Of a stretch of 64,000 nucleotides of DNA, positions 53,349-63,011 are shown piece by piece (positions within the stretch are counted from its first letter, which is position 1; every line of letters begins with the position of its first letter). The position numbers and the translations under genes were made by a program. The stretch is from Hyalangium ruber (lineage in GTDB: Bacteria > Myxococcota > Myxococcia > Myxococcales > Myxococcaceae). The DNA is taken from NCBI RefSeq assembly GCF_034259325.1, contig NZ_JAXIVS010000010.1, positions 1 to 64,000 on the forward strand. The letters are read 5' to 3'. Below the pieces are notes generated by a model. The model was not told where the DNA came from, searched no databases, and saw only the letters and a list, made by a program, of their open reading frames with translations.

Positions 53349-54047
53349 GTGAGCGGACAGGACAAGGAACTGGCGCGGTTGCGCGCGCGGCCGGGAACTT
53401 CCCGAGAGCCCGCGCCGCCTCCCGGCATGCACCCGCTGGGGCTGTCGCTCTTGAAGGATGGGCGGCTCTTCGTGCCCACCTCCTATACACCCGACCGACC
53501 CGCGACCTTCGCGCTGGTGCTGCACGGGGCGAGCGGCGACGGGCGGCGCGCGCTGGAGCCACTGGTGGCCTTCGCCGAAGAAGCGGGCATGGTGCTGCTC
53601 GCCCCGGACGCGCGAGGCCCCAGCTGGGACCGAGTCTGGCTGCGCGGGTGGGGCCCGGATGTGCGCTACATCGACCGGGCACTCGAACACGCCTTCGCGA
53701 GGTTCGCGGTGGACCCGCGTCGTCTCGTGGTGCTGGGCTTCTCGGACGGAGCCTCCTACGCGCTGTCGCTCGGGCTGACCAACGGGGACCTCTTCAGCCA
53801 CATCGTCGCGCTGTCACCCGGGTTCGCCGTGCCGGAGACGCTGCGTGGTAGCCCGCGCGTCTTCGTCTCCCAGGGCCTGAGCGACTCGGTGCTCCCGGTG
53901 GACAAGTGCGGCCGCAAGGTGGTCTCACAGATGGAGAAGGCGGGCCTGCGCGTGCGTTACCGCGAGTTCGACGGGGGCCACGAGGTGCCGCCCGCGGTGG
54001 CGCGCGAGGCGTTCGACTTCTTCACTGGCCCCGACTCCACGGACTGA
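53349..54047 (+). CDS. Alpha/beta-hydrolase (phospholipase/carboxylesterase-like)
   Basis: 232 aa, cytoplasmic. The fold is shown by LVLHGASGDG (oxyanion strand), the nucleophile Ser132 in LGFSDGAS, an Asp in SQGLSDSVLP and a His in GGHEVPP. Size and motifs fit the PF02230-like esterase group. The GTG at 53349 follows AGACAGGAAC; no better start is nearby. It converges with rdrB, leaving six bases between the stops. Whether it belongs to the defence locus is not known. Confidence 0.85.
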   Translation: MSGQDKELARLRARPGTSREPAPPPGMHPLGLSLLKDGRLFVPTSYTPDRPATFALVLHGASGDGRRALEPLVAFAEEAGMVLLAPDARGPSWDRVWLRGWGPDVRYIDRALEHAFARFAVDPRRLVVLGFSDGASYALSLGLTNGDLFSHIVALSPGFAVPETLRGSPRVFVSQGLSDSVLPVDKCGRKVVSQMEKAGLRVRYREFDGGHEVPPAVAREAFDFFTGPDSTD

Positions 54048-54053
54048 GCGGCG

Positions 54054-56861
54054 TCAGCTTCGGATGCTCGAGCGCTGAAGGTATTCGCCCAGCTCGCGCA
54101 TCAACCGATCCGCCATGTCCCGGGCGGTGGGCAGCCAGGCCACCGTGAAGCGGGCATCCAGACCGGTCCGCCGGATGCGGTCCAGCCACTGGTACGCCAC
54201 CCGCTCCGAGTAGCCGGCGATGAGGGCCGCCTCGTGCAGCAGGGAGTATTCCCGCATCAGCCAGGTGCTGAAGGTGATGGGGTCGTCCGAGCCCACGGCG
54301 ATGGGCACCGGTGGCGGCGCATTCCCCTGGGGCTCCGGCGGGTTGAGGCGAAGGATGGGATGGTTGCGCAGGTCCAGCAGGTCGCCGATCAGCAGGTTGC
54401 TGGAAGGATTGATCTCCACCACGAGCCCCCGGATCTCCACACCGCGTCGCAGCGCGTTCTGAACGGAGTAGAGCGCCGCCACCTCGGAGGCATCCAGGGT
54501 GATGTCCACGGGCTCCTGTCCGCGCTGGAAGACCTGCTCGTCCTCGCGGTAGCGGAGCAGGATCTTCCGAACCATCGGGAAGTAGCGAATGTGCTCGGGA
54601 TCGAGGGTGAGCACCGCGCGAGCGAACGCATCCAGGCTGCCCTCCGCCCGGACCCTCCCGATCGGGGCGCAGAAGAGCTGGTGCAGCACATGGTGGACCT
54701 CGGCCAGCACCTGCGGCTCGTAGCTGTGCCGGAAGATGCTACTGGACAGCTCGCGGATGCGGTTCTCCACCTGCTCCGGCCGGCCGGGAGGCGCCTCCGC
54801 GCGGAGCTCGGGGGCGATGCGGTAGCTGCTGTATAGCCGCCACTCGAAGATCAGGTCCCACAACCAATCCTCCGCCGTCATCATCACTGAGCCGGACGAC
54901 TCCGCCCAGAGACGAGGCTCCACGCCAAGCGCCGTGGCGTGGCCCAGCCGTCCCCCGGAGCGGGTCAGCAGGTACTGGATGCATTCGAAGATGCGTCGAA
55001 GGCCCTCCATCAGGTGACGGAAGTCCTCGCCCACATGGGCCGTCAGGCGCAGCGGTGGCGGCGAATGGCGACCCTGCCAGGCGGCGGCGGTCGTCGCGGC
55101 TAGGTTCGCCTCCGCTTGGACGTAGCGATAGAGGGGGACCATCACCCAGGTGGGCTCGCCCAGCTCGTAGGAGGCCACGTCCAACCCTCGCAGGAGCCAC
55201 AGCACCGAGGGCACGTTGCGCACCAACTCCACCATGGCCCGGGCGCGCACCGCCTGGTTCTCGAAGAAGTCCGCGTAGCGGCCCCCCGGCCGCAGCAGAT
55301 CATCGGGCCGGGGCTCGGCATGCGTCCGACGGTCGCCCGCGGGCGGCACACCAGCAGCCCACAGCCTGCCCGGGTCATGCTCCTTGATGAAGTGGATGAG
55401 CACGCCGAACTCAGGCTCGCGCCGGCCATGCCGAGGCGCATCGGTCGTCCCAATCACGTGCTTCCACGAGCGGGTGAGCGTCCAGAGCTCCTCTGCCAGC
55501 CCATACGAGCTGAGCGCGGGGCCAATGCGCACCTCCAGGGCGGAGAGGTGCTGGGACCGCCCCGCCACGTGGAAGGACACCTCGGCGCGCGCGGCATACA
55601 GCGGCTTGCTCGCCCACCGCAGGCGGTCATAGAAGCGGACGAACCACTGCAGGCCCGCGGTCAACGGCCGCTGCACCACCGTGCGGTAGTACACGCACCG
55701 GATCCGCAGCACCTGCCAGAAGAGCCGGCGGAAAAAGGGATCCGCCGAGCCAGGAGAGGCGCCCTGCTCGTGCTCCTCCTGCTCGCACTCCACGAGGTAG
55801 CGCAGGCCCTGGCGCATCAACCATCGCTCCCCTCCGTTGGGAGTGTGCAGCCCCAAGCGGATGGAGATGGGGTCACAGTACCGCCAGACCTCCTCGAGCT
55901 TCTCGATGGGCCGGGACGGCAGGGTGCTGCCCACCGGGTGGAGCTGCCCATAGAGGTCCTTCAGCCGATAGAACTCGGGAAGCTCCGAGTCCCTCCCGTG
56001 CGACAGGGCCTGGATGGCCTGGTACAGCCTCATCAGCCGATAGATGGGCCAGGCGGGCGAATGGCCCAGCGCGTCCACGAATCCCTGCAGGCGAAGAGAA
56101 GGGATGCTCTCCCGGCGGATGCAGAACTCGGCGAGCACGCAGCGGACCACGGCGGCGGTCAGCACCCAGCTCATCATCACCTCGCCTGTCTCGAACGGGA
56201 GGCCGGGGCTCTCCAGCTCCTTGTGCGAGAGGGTGGGGTCGGCCAGCCTCGCCAACAACGAGGCCCAGAGGATGGAGAAGTCCATGCCCGCGCCCACGTG
56301 GTGGTGGATCTCCGCGGTGCCAGTGTCCACCAGCCTGCGGAGCAGCAGGGGCGGCTCGACATCCACCTGGGAGGGTGCCGGCTCCACGGGCATGGAAGAG
56401 AGCAGCAGGTCCTCTGGGAGCGCGAACGTGAGCCAGCGGTAGTGCATGGAAGCCTCGAAGGCGTTGACCTCGAAGCTCTGGAGCACCTCGGTGACGCCGG
56501 AGCGGGGCTCGAGAAAGCTCTGCGCCAGGTTGCGCAGGTAGCGCAGCATGGAGACTGGCTGCAGGGACGAGATGCGTCGGCGTCCCGGCACCTCGCCGAA
56601 CCAGAAGAAGTTGCGCGCGATGATGAGCCTGTCCAGGGACCAGCCGCTGGCGTGCTCCGACAGGGACTGCTCGCACTGCTGCCAGAGCGCGCGGGTGGGT
56701 TCTCCCCTCCGGGGGTCGAGCTCCGGGTTGAGCTCGACCATGGCGCTGCGAAACGCCGTCAGGCTGACCAGCGGATAGCTGGCGATCTCGGAGCGGACAT
56801 AAGCCTCGGGGACCCGTCTGGGCGCCAGGGTGGCGCTGGGAGGCGTATGGGGACCGCTCAT
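54054..56861 (-). CDS. rdrB: RdrB-like adenosine deaminase of a RADAR defence system
   Basis: 935 aa, far larger than housekeeping adenosine deaminases (about 350). ADA-like catalytic motifs are spread out: TAEIHHHVG (His186-188) for the HxH metal site, LTAHVGED with His609 and Glu612, RLGHATALG with His641, EINPSSNLLIGDL, and VGSDDPITF with Asp859/Asp860. The order HxH, HxGE, GHA, SDDP is that of ADA proteins. In RADAR, RdrB assembles into large shells and deaminates adenosine or adenine nucleotides/RNA to inosine when phage infection is sensed. ATG 56861 overlaps the rdrA stop by four bases. The call is motif- and context-based. Confidence 0.82.
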   Translation of the reverse strand: MSGPHTPPSATLAPRRVPEAYVRSEIASYPLVSLTAFRSAMVELNPELDPRRGEPTRALWQQCEQSLSEHASGWSLDRLIIARNFFWFGEVPGRRRISSLQPVSMLRYLRNLAQSFLEPRSGVTEVLQSFEVNAFEASMHYRWLTFALPEDLLLSSMPVEPAPSQVDVEPPLLLRRLVDTGTAEIHHHVGAGMDFSILWASLLARLADPTLSHKELESPGLPFETGEVMMSWVLTAAVVRCVLAEFCIRRESIPSLRLQGFVDALGHSPAWPIYRLMRLYQAIQALSHGRDSELPEFYRLKDLYGQLHPVGSTLPSRPIEKLEEVWRYCDPISIRLGLHTPNGGERWLMRQGLRYLVECEQEEHEQGASPGSADPFFRRLFWQVLRIRCVYYRTVVQRPLTAGLQWFVRFYDRLRWASKPLYAARAEVSFHVAGRSQHLSALEVRIGPALSSYGLAEELWTLTRSWKHVIGTTDAPRHGRREPEFGVLIHFIKEHDPGRLWAAGVPPAGDRRTHAEPRPDDLLRPGGRYADFFENQAVRARAMVELVRNVPSVLWLLRGLDVASYELGEPTWVMVPLYRYVQAEANLAATTAAAWQGRHSPPPLRLTAHVGEDFRHLMEGLRRIFECIQYLLTRSGGRLGHATALGVEPRLWAESSGSVMMTAEDWLWDLIFEWRLYSSYRIAPELRAEAPPGRPEQVENRIRELSSSIFRHSYEPQVLAEVHHVLHQLFCAPIGRVRAEGSLDAFARAVLTLDPEHIRYFPMVRKILLRYREDEQVFQRGQEPVDITLDASEVAALYSVQNALRRGVEIRGLVVEINPSSNLLIGDLLDLRNHPILRLNPPEPQGNAPPPVPIAVGSDDPITFSTWLMREYSLLHEAALIAGYSERVAYQWLDRIRRTGLDARFTVAWLPTARDMADRLMRELGEYLQRSSIRS

Positions 56862-59653
56862 AGCTTGATGCCCCGCTCCCCCTCGGTCTCCAGGTCCCCC
56901 ACGGTCTCCAGCCACTTGTCACAGGACTGGTGGAGCCAGCCGCGGAGGAAGCGGGCGCTGAAGCCCCGGCTGGTGCGAGCCGCCTCCTGATAGGCCTGGA
57001 AGGTTCGGGAGCGCTCCAGCACCTCGATCACCAGCTCGCGCCGACGTGCTTCGATGAAGGGGTTGTTCTCCTGCCAGATGCTCTTCCAGAGGGAGACGGG
57101 GAACTTCTCCTCCATCTCCTTCAGCAGCCACTCATGATTCGTGAGGAAGGGAGGTGGCAGGAACTCCGGGTGCAGCATCAGGGGCAGGGTCTGCTCGAGC
57201 CAGAGGCGGGAGATCCACAGCGTGTCATAGCCACCGCTCTGCTCCCGGGCCCTCGCGAAGAGATTCTCGACGCGGGTGGCGACCGCCCGCTGGTAGTTCG
57301 GGAGCAGCTCCTCGGCATCGAACCTACGAGGCGGCAACGTCTCGCCCGGGACCTTCTCGCTCGCCTTGCCCGGGGGCACCACTTCGGTGAGCTGCGCCCA
57401 GTCCCACCTGCCGCGATGCTCGCTCGCGACCGAGCAGACGTTGTCGATCCACGCGGCCATGACGAGGTTGAAGCGAGCTTCCGCGAATTCCTTCTGGACG
57501 AGCTGGTCACCCGCGGGCTGGAAGAGCTTCGTGGTGCGGTGAAGGAAGGCCCTCCATTGAATGACGAAGATGGAGAAGTCGATGAAGGTGTCCCAGCTGG
57601 GAGGCAACCACCAGAAGTCGAGTTCGGTGAGCTGCGAGGGCTGCAGCAATGCCTGATGCACGGTCACCACCAGCTCGGGAGCGGTCTCGAGCGGGATGAA
57701 CGAGACGTTCATCACCCGCCCTTCCTGGGTGAGCACCAGCAGATCGTGCAGCAGCATGAACCAGCCCGCGACCGCCGGAGGCAGCGGCACCGCTCTGCCA
57801 GGTTTGTCGAGATCGTGCAGCTCGAGGATGTCGTCCTGGAAGTGCCGCAGGTGCAGCTCGGTGCGCAGCAGGGGGTACTGCTCGGTGCTCACCAGCGGGT
57901 GTCCTTCGACGCTCTGCGGAGGATGTGTGCTGGGAGCATGCCTGTCCGGCATCTGCCTGCTCCATTGGGGGTTCCACTCCAACACGTCGGACAGGGTGGT
58001 GCGCTTGAGCTTGCGCACGGGCTTGCCCGTGAGGTCCAGGACGACGCGGTTCAGGGTGTTGCGACGCATGATGCGGTTGAGGAGCTGCTCACTGGCCCAG
58101 GCCGGTAGCTCGCTCTCGTCGATGGCGGTGCGCAGCATTCCCTCGGCGACGTGGATGACCCGCTCCGCACAACTGGGGCATGGCACCTTGGCGTGGTCCA
58201 GCGTCTTCTGGCACTGCTCCTTCTGCTGGTGCGCGGCCTTGAGCGACTGCCAGAGATCCAGGGCGGTCCGAGCCGACAAGGTCAGGGCGAGCCTGGCCGC
58301 ATAGGTGAAGATGGGCCCATCCTGCTCCGCGCTCCCCGTGCGGGACTGGCCGTCCGCTCCCTTCGCCCTTTGTTCGCCCCGCCCGTTCTCCGCCGATTGC
58401 TCTCGCAGGACGTCGAGGTACTCCGCTCGTACCAGGTCGCCGAGCCGCCCTCGGACATCGAAGAGGTCCGCGAAGTACTTCAGGTTGGGTGAGGCCTGGG
58501 TCCTGCCAGCCAGGTAGAGATCCTTCAGGAAGTCCGCGAGACACTTCGTGTCCTGGGCATCACCGCCGGCCAGGATGGGCGCGGCCCGGAACTCCCAGGC
58601 GGCCCTGGGGGTGACCGACGCGATCTGGATGCGATGGATGGGAGGAAGCACCCGGCGCATGGCGGCGGCGGCCTGGCGGCGGGCAATGGAAAGGGTCTCT
58701 TCTCGCGCCTTGGTCCCGAGCGGCGCGTGGCCGGACGAGGACAGCTCTGCCTGGAAGGTCCGCTCCAGGAAGAGCTGGAACTCGGCGCGCCCGGCGGCGA
58801 GGACGAACCAGAGCCTTCGACTGGCCACCATCCGCGTCAGCTTGAGGATGAGGTGCAGGTGCTGGATGCTGCGATCGACGTTGTCGATGGGCAGCACCAG
58901 CAGGACCCTTTTGTTCTCGCTGCCCTGACCGAAGCGCCGCGCGGCCAGGAGGCTGGAGACGGCATCCATGGCCTTGAAGAAGTTCTGGCGGAAGGTGGCG
59001 TAGATCTCCGCGGCCTTGATCTGCTGATCCGCGCGCTGGCGGGGATCCTGTCCCTGCGCCTGGATGTCCTCCCACATGAAGGTGGCATCCCGGACGAGCT
59101 TGTCGATCTTCCCATAGGGGTCATCCAGCCCCTCCTCGAGGAGCGAGGGAGGAGCCCATCGCTCCCGTCCTGGGACATTGCGACCGGAGTCCAGCGCATT
59201 GCGGACGCGGACCAGCAACGTGGCCAGCAGGTTGGCCTGCGCTGGGATGGGCTCCATGTCGAGGGCGTCCAACCAGACCAGGCGCTGATGGAGCTCACCG
59301 AGCTTGGTGCTCAGCAGCGAGAGCCGGGTGGGCTCCTTCTGTGGCTCGACCTTGAGGAACTCGTGGGGGACACGCAGGGCGTAGGAGGCCGACAGCAGGA
59401 TGGTGGTCTTGCCAAAGCCCCGGTCTCCGGAGACGAGCGCGCTCGTGGCGAGCTGCTCCTCCTTCTCCTGGTGCTGGGGCGAATCGCCCGACACCGCCGT
59501 GCCGGAGGCCGAGTGCAGCCAGGTGATGAGCTCTTCCAGGGCGTCCTGGGTGGTCGGGAGGAGATCGTGCCACTTGAGCGCCGTGGCCTCGGGCCTGGGG
59601 CCCCGCTCGGTGCCAAACGCGCTCCGGGGCGAGCTGCTCGCAGTCGGATCCAT
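56858..59653 (-). CDS. rdrA: RdrA-like P-loop NTPase of a RADAR defence system
   Basis: 931 aa. Walker A is SGDRGFGKTT (Lys82) and the Walker B-like segment is RVLLVLPIDNVD (Asp257), followed by the WFVLAAGRAEF sensor-like strand. A Cys cluster (C481, CPSC at 492-495) suggests a zinc site. The C-terminal half is helical and unassigned. Known RdrA proteins are about 900-aa AAA-type NTPases that form rings and work with RdrB against phage. The gene order rdrA-rdrB with a four-base overlap fits. ATG 59653 follows GGAGGAGG; the longer frame would include an extra 23 residues. Confidence 0.82.
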   Translation of the reverse strand: MDPTASSSPRSAFGTERGPRPEATALKWHDLLPTTQDALEELITWLHSASGTAVSGDSPQHQEKEEQLATSALVSGDRGFGKTTILLSASYALRVPHEFLKVEPQKEPTRLSLLSTKLGELHQRLVWLDALDMEPIPAQANLLATLLVRVRNALDSGRNVPGRERWAPPSLLEEGLDDPYGKIDKLVRDATFMWEDIQAQGQDPRQRADQQIKAAEIYATFRQNFFKAMDAVSSLLAARRFGQGSENKRVLLVLPIDNVDRSIQHLHLILKLTRMVASRRLWFVLAAGRAEFQLFLERTFQAELSSSGHAPLGTKAREETLSIARRQAAAAMRRVLPPIHRIQIASVTPRAAWEFRAAPILAGGDAQDTKCLADFLKDLYLAGRTQASPNLKYFADLFDVRGRLGDLVRAEYLDVLREQSAENGRGEQRAKGADGQSRTGSAEQDGPIFTYAARLALTLSARTALDLWQSLKAAHQQKEQCQKTLDHAKVPCPSCAERVIHVAEGMLRTAIDESELPAWASEQLLNRIMRRNTLNRVVLDLTGKPVRKLKRTTLSDVLEWNPQWSRQMPDRHAPSTHPPQSVEGHPLVSTEQYPLLRTELHLRHFQDDILELHDLDKPGRAVPLPPAVAGWFMLLHDLLVLTQEGRVMNVSFIPLETAPELVVTVHQALLQPSQLTELDFWWLPPSWDTFIDFSIFVIQWRAFLHRTTKLFQPAGDQLVQKEFAEARFNLVMAAWIDNVCSVASEHRGRWDWAQLTEVVPPGKASEKVPGETLPPRRFDAEELLPNYQRAVATRVENLFARAREQSGGYDTLWISRLWLEQTLPLMLHPEFLPPPFLTNHEWLLKEMEEKFPVSLWKSIWQENNPFIEARRRELVIEVLERSRTFQAYQEAARTSRGFSARFLRGWLHQSCDKWLETVGDLETEGERGIKL

Positions 59654-59829
59654 TCCCGCGCCTCCTCCGTCTTCCATGAGACAGAGGTGGACCTGACGAA
59701 GTGCCGGAGAAAACGGCCCCAAGGGAGGAGCGACCGAGGTGGCGCGGAACTCGTTCGGATGGCCGCCGCCCCCTCCCTCGCGAACCCTTTCGTTTCCAGC
59801 TCCGAGGGGCCGCGCTTAACCTGCCGCCC

Positions 59830-61101
59830 ATGACACCTTCCCTGTCTCGGCAGCGTTTCACCTGGAGCACCCTGCTCGCCCTCCTGGCCGCGAGCCTGCT
59901 CACCGCCTGCTTCGGCCGCGCCACCCACGACGATGCGGCCGCCAGCTGGTACGGAACCTGGAGCGTCGCGCCGCAGGACTACAACGAGCCGTTCCCTACC
60001 CCTCTCCCGCCGCTCGTCTTCAGCAACCAGACGATCCGACAGGTGCTGCGCACCTCGGCCGGCGGCAAGGAAGTGCGCGTGCGCTTCAGCAACGTGTTCG
60101 GCAAGGCTCCGCTCAAGATCGACGGCGCGAGCATCGCGCGGGCACAGAGCGGCGCCAGCATCGCGCCCGCTTCCAGCACCGAGCTCAAGTTCAACGGCCA
60201 GCCCTCCGTGTCCATCCCCGCCGGTGAGGAGCTGTGGAGCGACCCCGCGGCGCTCGCGGTGGAGGCGGAGACCGACTTGGCCGTGAGCCTGTTCCTCGCC
60301 TCGGACACCCCCGCGTCCACCCAGCACATGTTTGCCCTGCGGGACAACTATGTGGCCGCTGGCAACGCCCTGGCCACGGACACCCTCTCCAACCCCGAGA
60401 CGCGCACTTCGTACTTCTTCATCACTGGCGTCGATGTACGGAGCAGCGCCAGGGCCAGCGTGGTGGTGGCCTTCGGTGACTCCATCACGGACGGGGTGGG
60501 TTCCACGCCCGGCAGCAACCGCCGGTGGACCGACTTCCTGGTCCGTCGCCTGCGGGCCGAGGGCAACATCGGCACCGTCAGCGTGCTGAACGCGGGCATC
60601 AGCGGCGGGCGGATCCTCACGGACGTGATGGGTCCCAAGGGCGTCGACCGCTTCGAGCGTGACGTGCTCGGCCAGAGCGGCGTCAGCCACGTCATCATCC
60701 TGCTGGGCATCAACGACATCGGCTTCGCCTCCTTCGTCCCGAACCAGGAGGTGAGCGTGGAGCAGATGACCGCGGGCCTCCAGTCGATGATCGACAAGGC
60801 CAAGGCCCGGGGCGTCAAGGTGCTCGTGGGCACGCTGCTGCCCTACAAGGGCGCGGCGGTCGCGGGCACCTCCTACTACCAGGAGGCCCACGAGCCCAAG
60901 CGGCAGGCCTTCAACGCCTGGATCCGCGAGAACAAGACGCTCGACGGGGTGATCGACTTCGCCGACATCATGAAGAACCCGGCCGACCCCCTGGCGATCC
61001 TGCCGGCCTATGACAGCGGCGACCGCCTGCACCCGAGCGATGCGGGCTACGAGGCCATGGCCAGGGCGATCGACCTCGCGCTGATCACCTCGAAGCCCTG
61101 A
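59830..61101 (+). CDS. SGNH/GDSL-family hydrolase lipoprotein
   Basis: 423 aa. The signal peptide has lipobox SLLTAC. A beta-rich N-terminal part (about 40-205) precedes the SGNH domain with Ser218 in VAFGDSITDG, GINDIGF and the catalytic Asp398/His401 in DRLHPSDAGY. It should cleave esters of sugars or lipids at the cell surface. The start ATG 59830 was chosen for the signal peptide. It is divergent from rdrA and converges with the MoxR gene, with four bases between the stops. Confidence 0.9.
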   Translation: MTPSLSRQRFTWSTLLALLAASLLTACFGRATHDDAAASWYGTWSVAPQDYNEPFPTPLPPLVFSNQTIRQVLRTSAGGKEVRVRFSNVFGKAPLKIDGASIARAQSGASIAPASSTELKFNGQPSVSIPAGEELWSDPAALAVEAETDLAVSLFLASDTPASTQHMFALRDNYVAAGNALATDTLSNPETRTSYFFITGVDVRSSARASVVVAFGDSITDGVGSTPGSNRRWTDFLVRRLRAEGNIGTVSVLNAGISGGRILTDVMGPKGVDRFERDVLGQSGVSHVIILLGINDIGFASFVPNQEVSVEQMTAGLQSMIDKAKARGVKVLVGTLLPYKGAAVAGTSYYQEAHEPKRQAFNAWIRENKTLDGVIDFADIMKNPADPLAILPAYDSGDRLHPSDAGYEAMARAIDLALITSKP

Positions 61102-61105
61102 GGCC

Positions 61106-62269
61106 TCAGGCCTCCGCCACCGCGTCAGCCGGTCCCGCCAGCGCCGCGCGGATCTCCTCGCGCAGCGCCAGGAGCTCCGCGGGCATCGCCTCGGGCGCGA
61201 AGCCCGCGTCCATCTCCCGGGCCACGCCCTCCAGCTTGAGCCGCCACGCGGAGAGCTCCTCGACGGCGCTGTCCATCGGCCGTCCCCCCAGCACCTCGCG
61301 GCCCGCCCGAGCGATGCGCTGCGCCCGGGCCAGAGGGCCCGCGCTCGCCTCCAGCGCCGCCGCCGCGAGTGCCGGGTTCTCCGTGGAGGCCAACAGCTCG
61401 CGCAGCACCTCGCGCGCCAGCGCCTGCCCCTCCTTGGTGGGCACCGCGTAGATGAGCGGCCACAGGTCCGCCACGCCCGGCACCCGCCGCCCCGCCAGGG
61501 CCGCCGCCGCCGCGATGAGCCGCTGCACCTTCACCGCGCGCCGGTCCGACAGCCCGATTCCCGCCGCCCGCAGTGTGCGCAGTCCATGGGCCAGGTGGGG
61601 GCGCACCGGCGCCAGATCCGCCTCCTGCGCCGCTCGGGCCAGGACATCCAGAGACACCAGCGAGGCCGTGCGTGCCTCCGTGTCGCGCCACAGCGAGGCG
61701 CCTCCCGCCAGCAGCTCCTCCAGGCGCGGATCCGGCACGGACTCGACGAAGATGCGCGCCAGGAACCGGTCCGCGAACGCCGCCAGCGACTCCTCCTCGG
61801 GCAGCCCGTTGGAGGCGCCCACACACACGCGCAGGGGACACTTCATCCGGGTGTGGCCCCGACGGAAGATGCGCTCGTTGAGTACACCCAGCAGCGTGTT
61901 GAGGATGGCGGTGGAGCCGAGGAACACCTCGTCCAGGAAGGCCACGTCCGCCTCGGGCAGCATGCCGGCCGTCTCCGTCTCCACCAGCCCCTCGCGCAGC
62001 TTGCGCAGGTCCACCGGCCCGAAGATCTCCGACGGCTCGGTGAAGCGGCCGAGCAGGTACTCGAAATAGCTGCCCCCCAGGGCCCGGGCAGTGCGGCGCA
62101 CGGCCTCGCTCTTGGCGGTGCCCGGAGGCCCGATGACGAGCAGGTGCTCGCCCGCCACGGCGGACAGGGCGACCAGCTCCACCATGGCCTCTCGCTCCAC
62201 CAGGCCCCGGCCGGCGTCGGCGAGGGCATCCCGGAGCGAGGCGGCGGCGTCTTCGAAGGACAGGGACAT
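61106..62269 (-). CDS. MoxR-type AAA+ ATPase
   Basis: 387 aa. The AAA+ module has Walker A GPPGTAKSEA (Lys53), FTEPSEIFGPVD, Walker B VAFLDEVF (Asp113/Glu114) and the arginine-finger region DRFLARIFVE, the signature of MoxR/RavA proteins. The C-terminal 150 residues are helical. MoxR ATPases work with vWA proteins as chaperones or conflict-system motors. No vWA gene is adjacent; the nearest is in the bpX operon 12 kb to the left on the same strand, of which this may be the separated motor. Stands alone between convergent and divergent neighbours. Confidence 0.88.
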   Translation of the reverse strand: MSLSFEDAAASLRDALADAGRGLVEREAMVELVALSAVAGEHLLVIGPPGTAKSEAVRRTARALGGSYFEYLLGRFTEPSEIFGPVDLRKLREGLVETETAGMLPEADVAFLDEVFLGSTAILNTLLGVLNERIFRRGHTRMKCPLRVCVGASNGLPEEESLAAFADRFLARIFVESVPDPRLEELLAGGASLWRDTEARTASLVSLDVLARAAQEADLAPVRPHLAHGLRTLRAAGIGLSDRRAVKVQRLIAAAAALAGRRVPGVADLWPLIYAVPTKEGQALAREVLRELLASTENPALAAAALEASAGPLARAQRIARAGREVLGGRPMDSAVEELSAWRLKLEGVAREMDAGFAPEAMPAELLALREEIRAALAGPADAVAEA

Positions 62270-62371
62270 GGACGCGCAGTGTATGAGGCCCGACGGGGGA
62301 TTCGGAACGACGAGCCATACCCGAGGGGCGGTGGACCGGCCCCCGCCCCCGAGGGCTATGCTTCAGGGGTG

Positions 62372-62962
62372 ATGCAACCTGTATCGAAGCTCGGAGTGTT
62401 GCTGGGGCTGCTGCTGTACGCGGGAGCGGCCCAGGCCGGAGAGTGGCGCGGGTACCTGTCGCTGGGCGCGGGGATGGCGCTGGACCACATGAGCGAGTGG
62501 GACGCCAAGGGCGCCGCCATCAACGCCTACTTTGGAGTGGAGGCTCCCGTAGGCCTGTCCCTGGGCATCTACGGCGAGGCGGCGGAGACATGGGGCCAGA
62601 AGCTCGATGAGCTGCAGCAGCGCTCCCCCGGGCGAATACAGCTCGACTATCGCCAGTACGGGCTGGAGGTCCGCATGCGGGTATTCCGCGAGCGGATGTT
62701 CTCGCCCTGGCTGGCGGTGCGGCTGGCCCGTAGCGAGTCCCACCCGCTGACACCGGACGAGTTCGGCCAACTGGTGCGCCAGGAGTTCCAGGCGATGAGC
62801 GCCGCGCTGCGCTTCGGCATCGATATGTGGCTGGGCAAGCACTGGGGCGCCACGGCGGCCACCTCGTGGCAGTGGTGTGACGTGCGCTACGAGCAGCAGG
62901 CCGCGCGCCAATGCGCCAAGCCCATCAACTCCATCCTCGTCGGGCCCACGCTGCGCTTCTGA
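62372..62962 (+). CDS. Small outer-membrane protein
   Basis: 196 aa with a signal peptide (GVLLGLLLYAGAAQA, cleaved before Gly). The rest has alternating strands (WRGYLSLGAGMAL, AAINAYFGVEAPVGLSLGIYGEAAET, YGLEVRMRVF, SPWLAVRLARS, SAALRFGIDMWLG) and ends in a terminal Phe (PTLRF), typical of outer-membrane barrels assembled by BAM. Two Cys near the end could pair. Function unknown. It is divergent from the MoxR gene; CAGGGGTG precedes the ATG. Confidence 0.8.
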   Translation: MQPVSKLGVLLGLLLYAGAAQAGEWRGYLSLGAGMALDHMSEWDAKGAAINAYFGVEAPVGLSLGIYGEAAETWGQKLDELQQRSPGRIQLDYRQYGLEVRMRVFRERMFSPWLAVRLARSESHPLTPDEFGQLVRQEFQAMSAALRFGIDMWLGKHWGATAATSWQWCDVRYEQQAARQCAKPINSILVGPTLRF

Positions 62963-63011
62963 GCCTTGCGCGCCCTTCCGACGCGCCGTGTCGAGCGCTA
63001 AGGTTCCGCGC

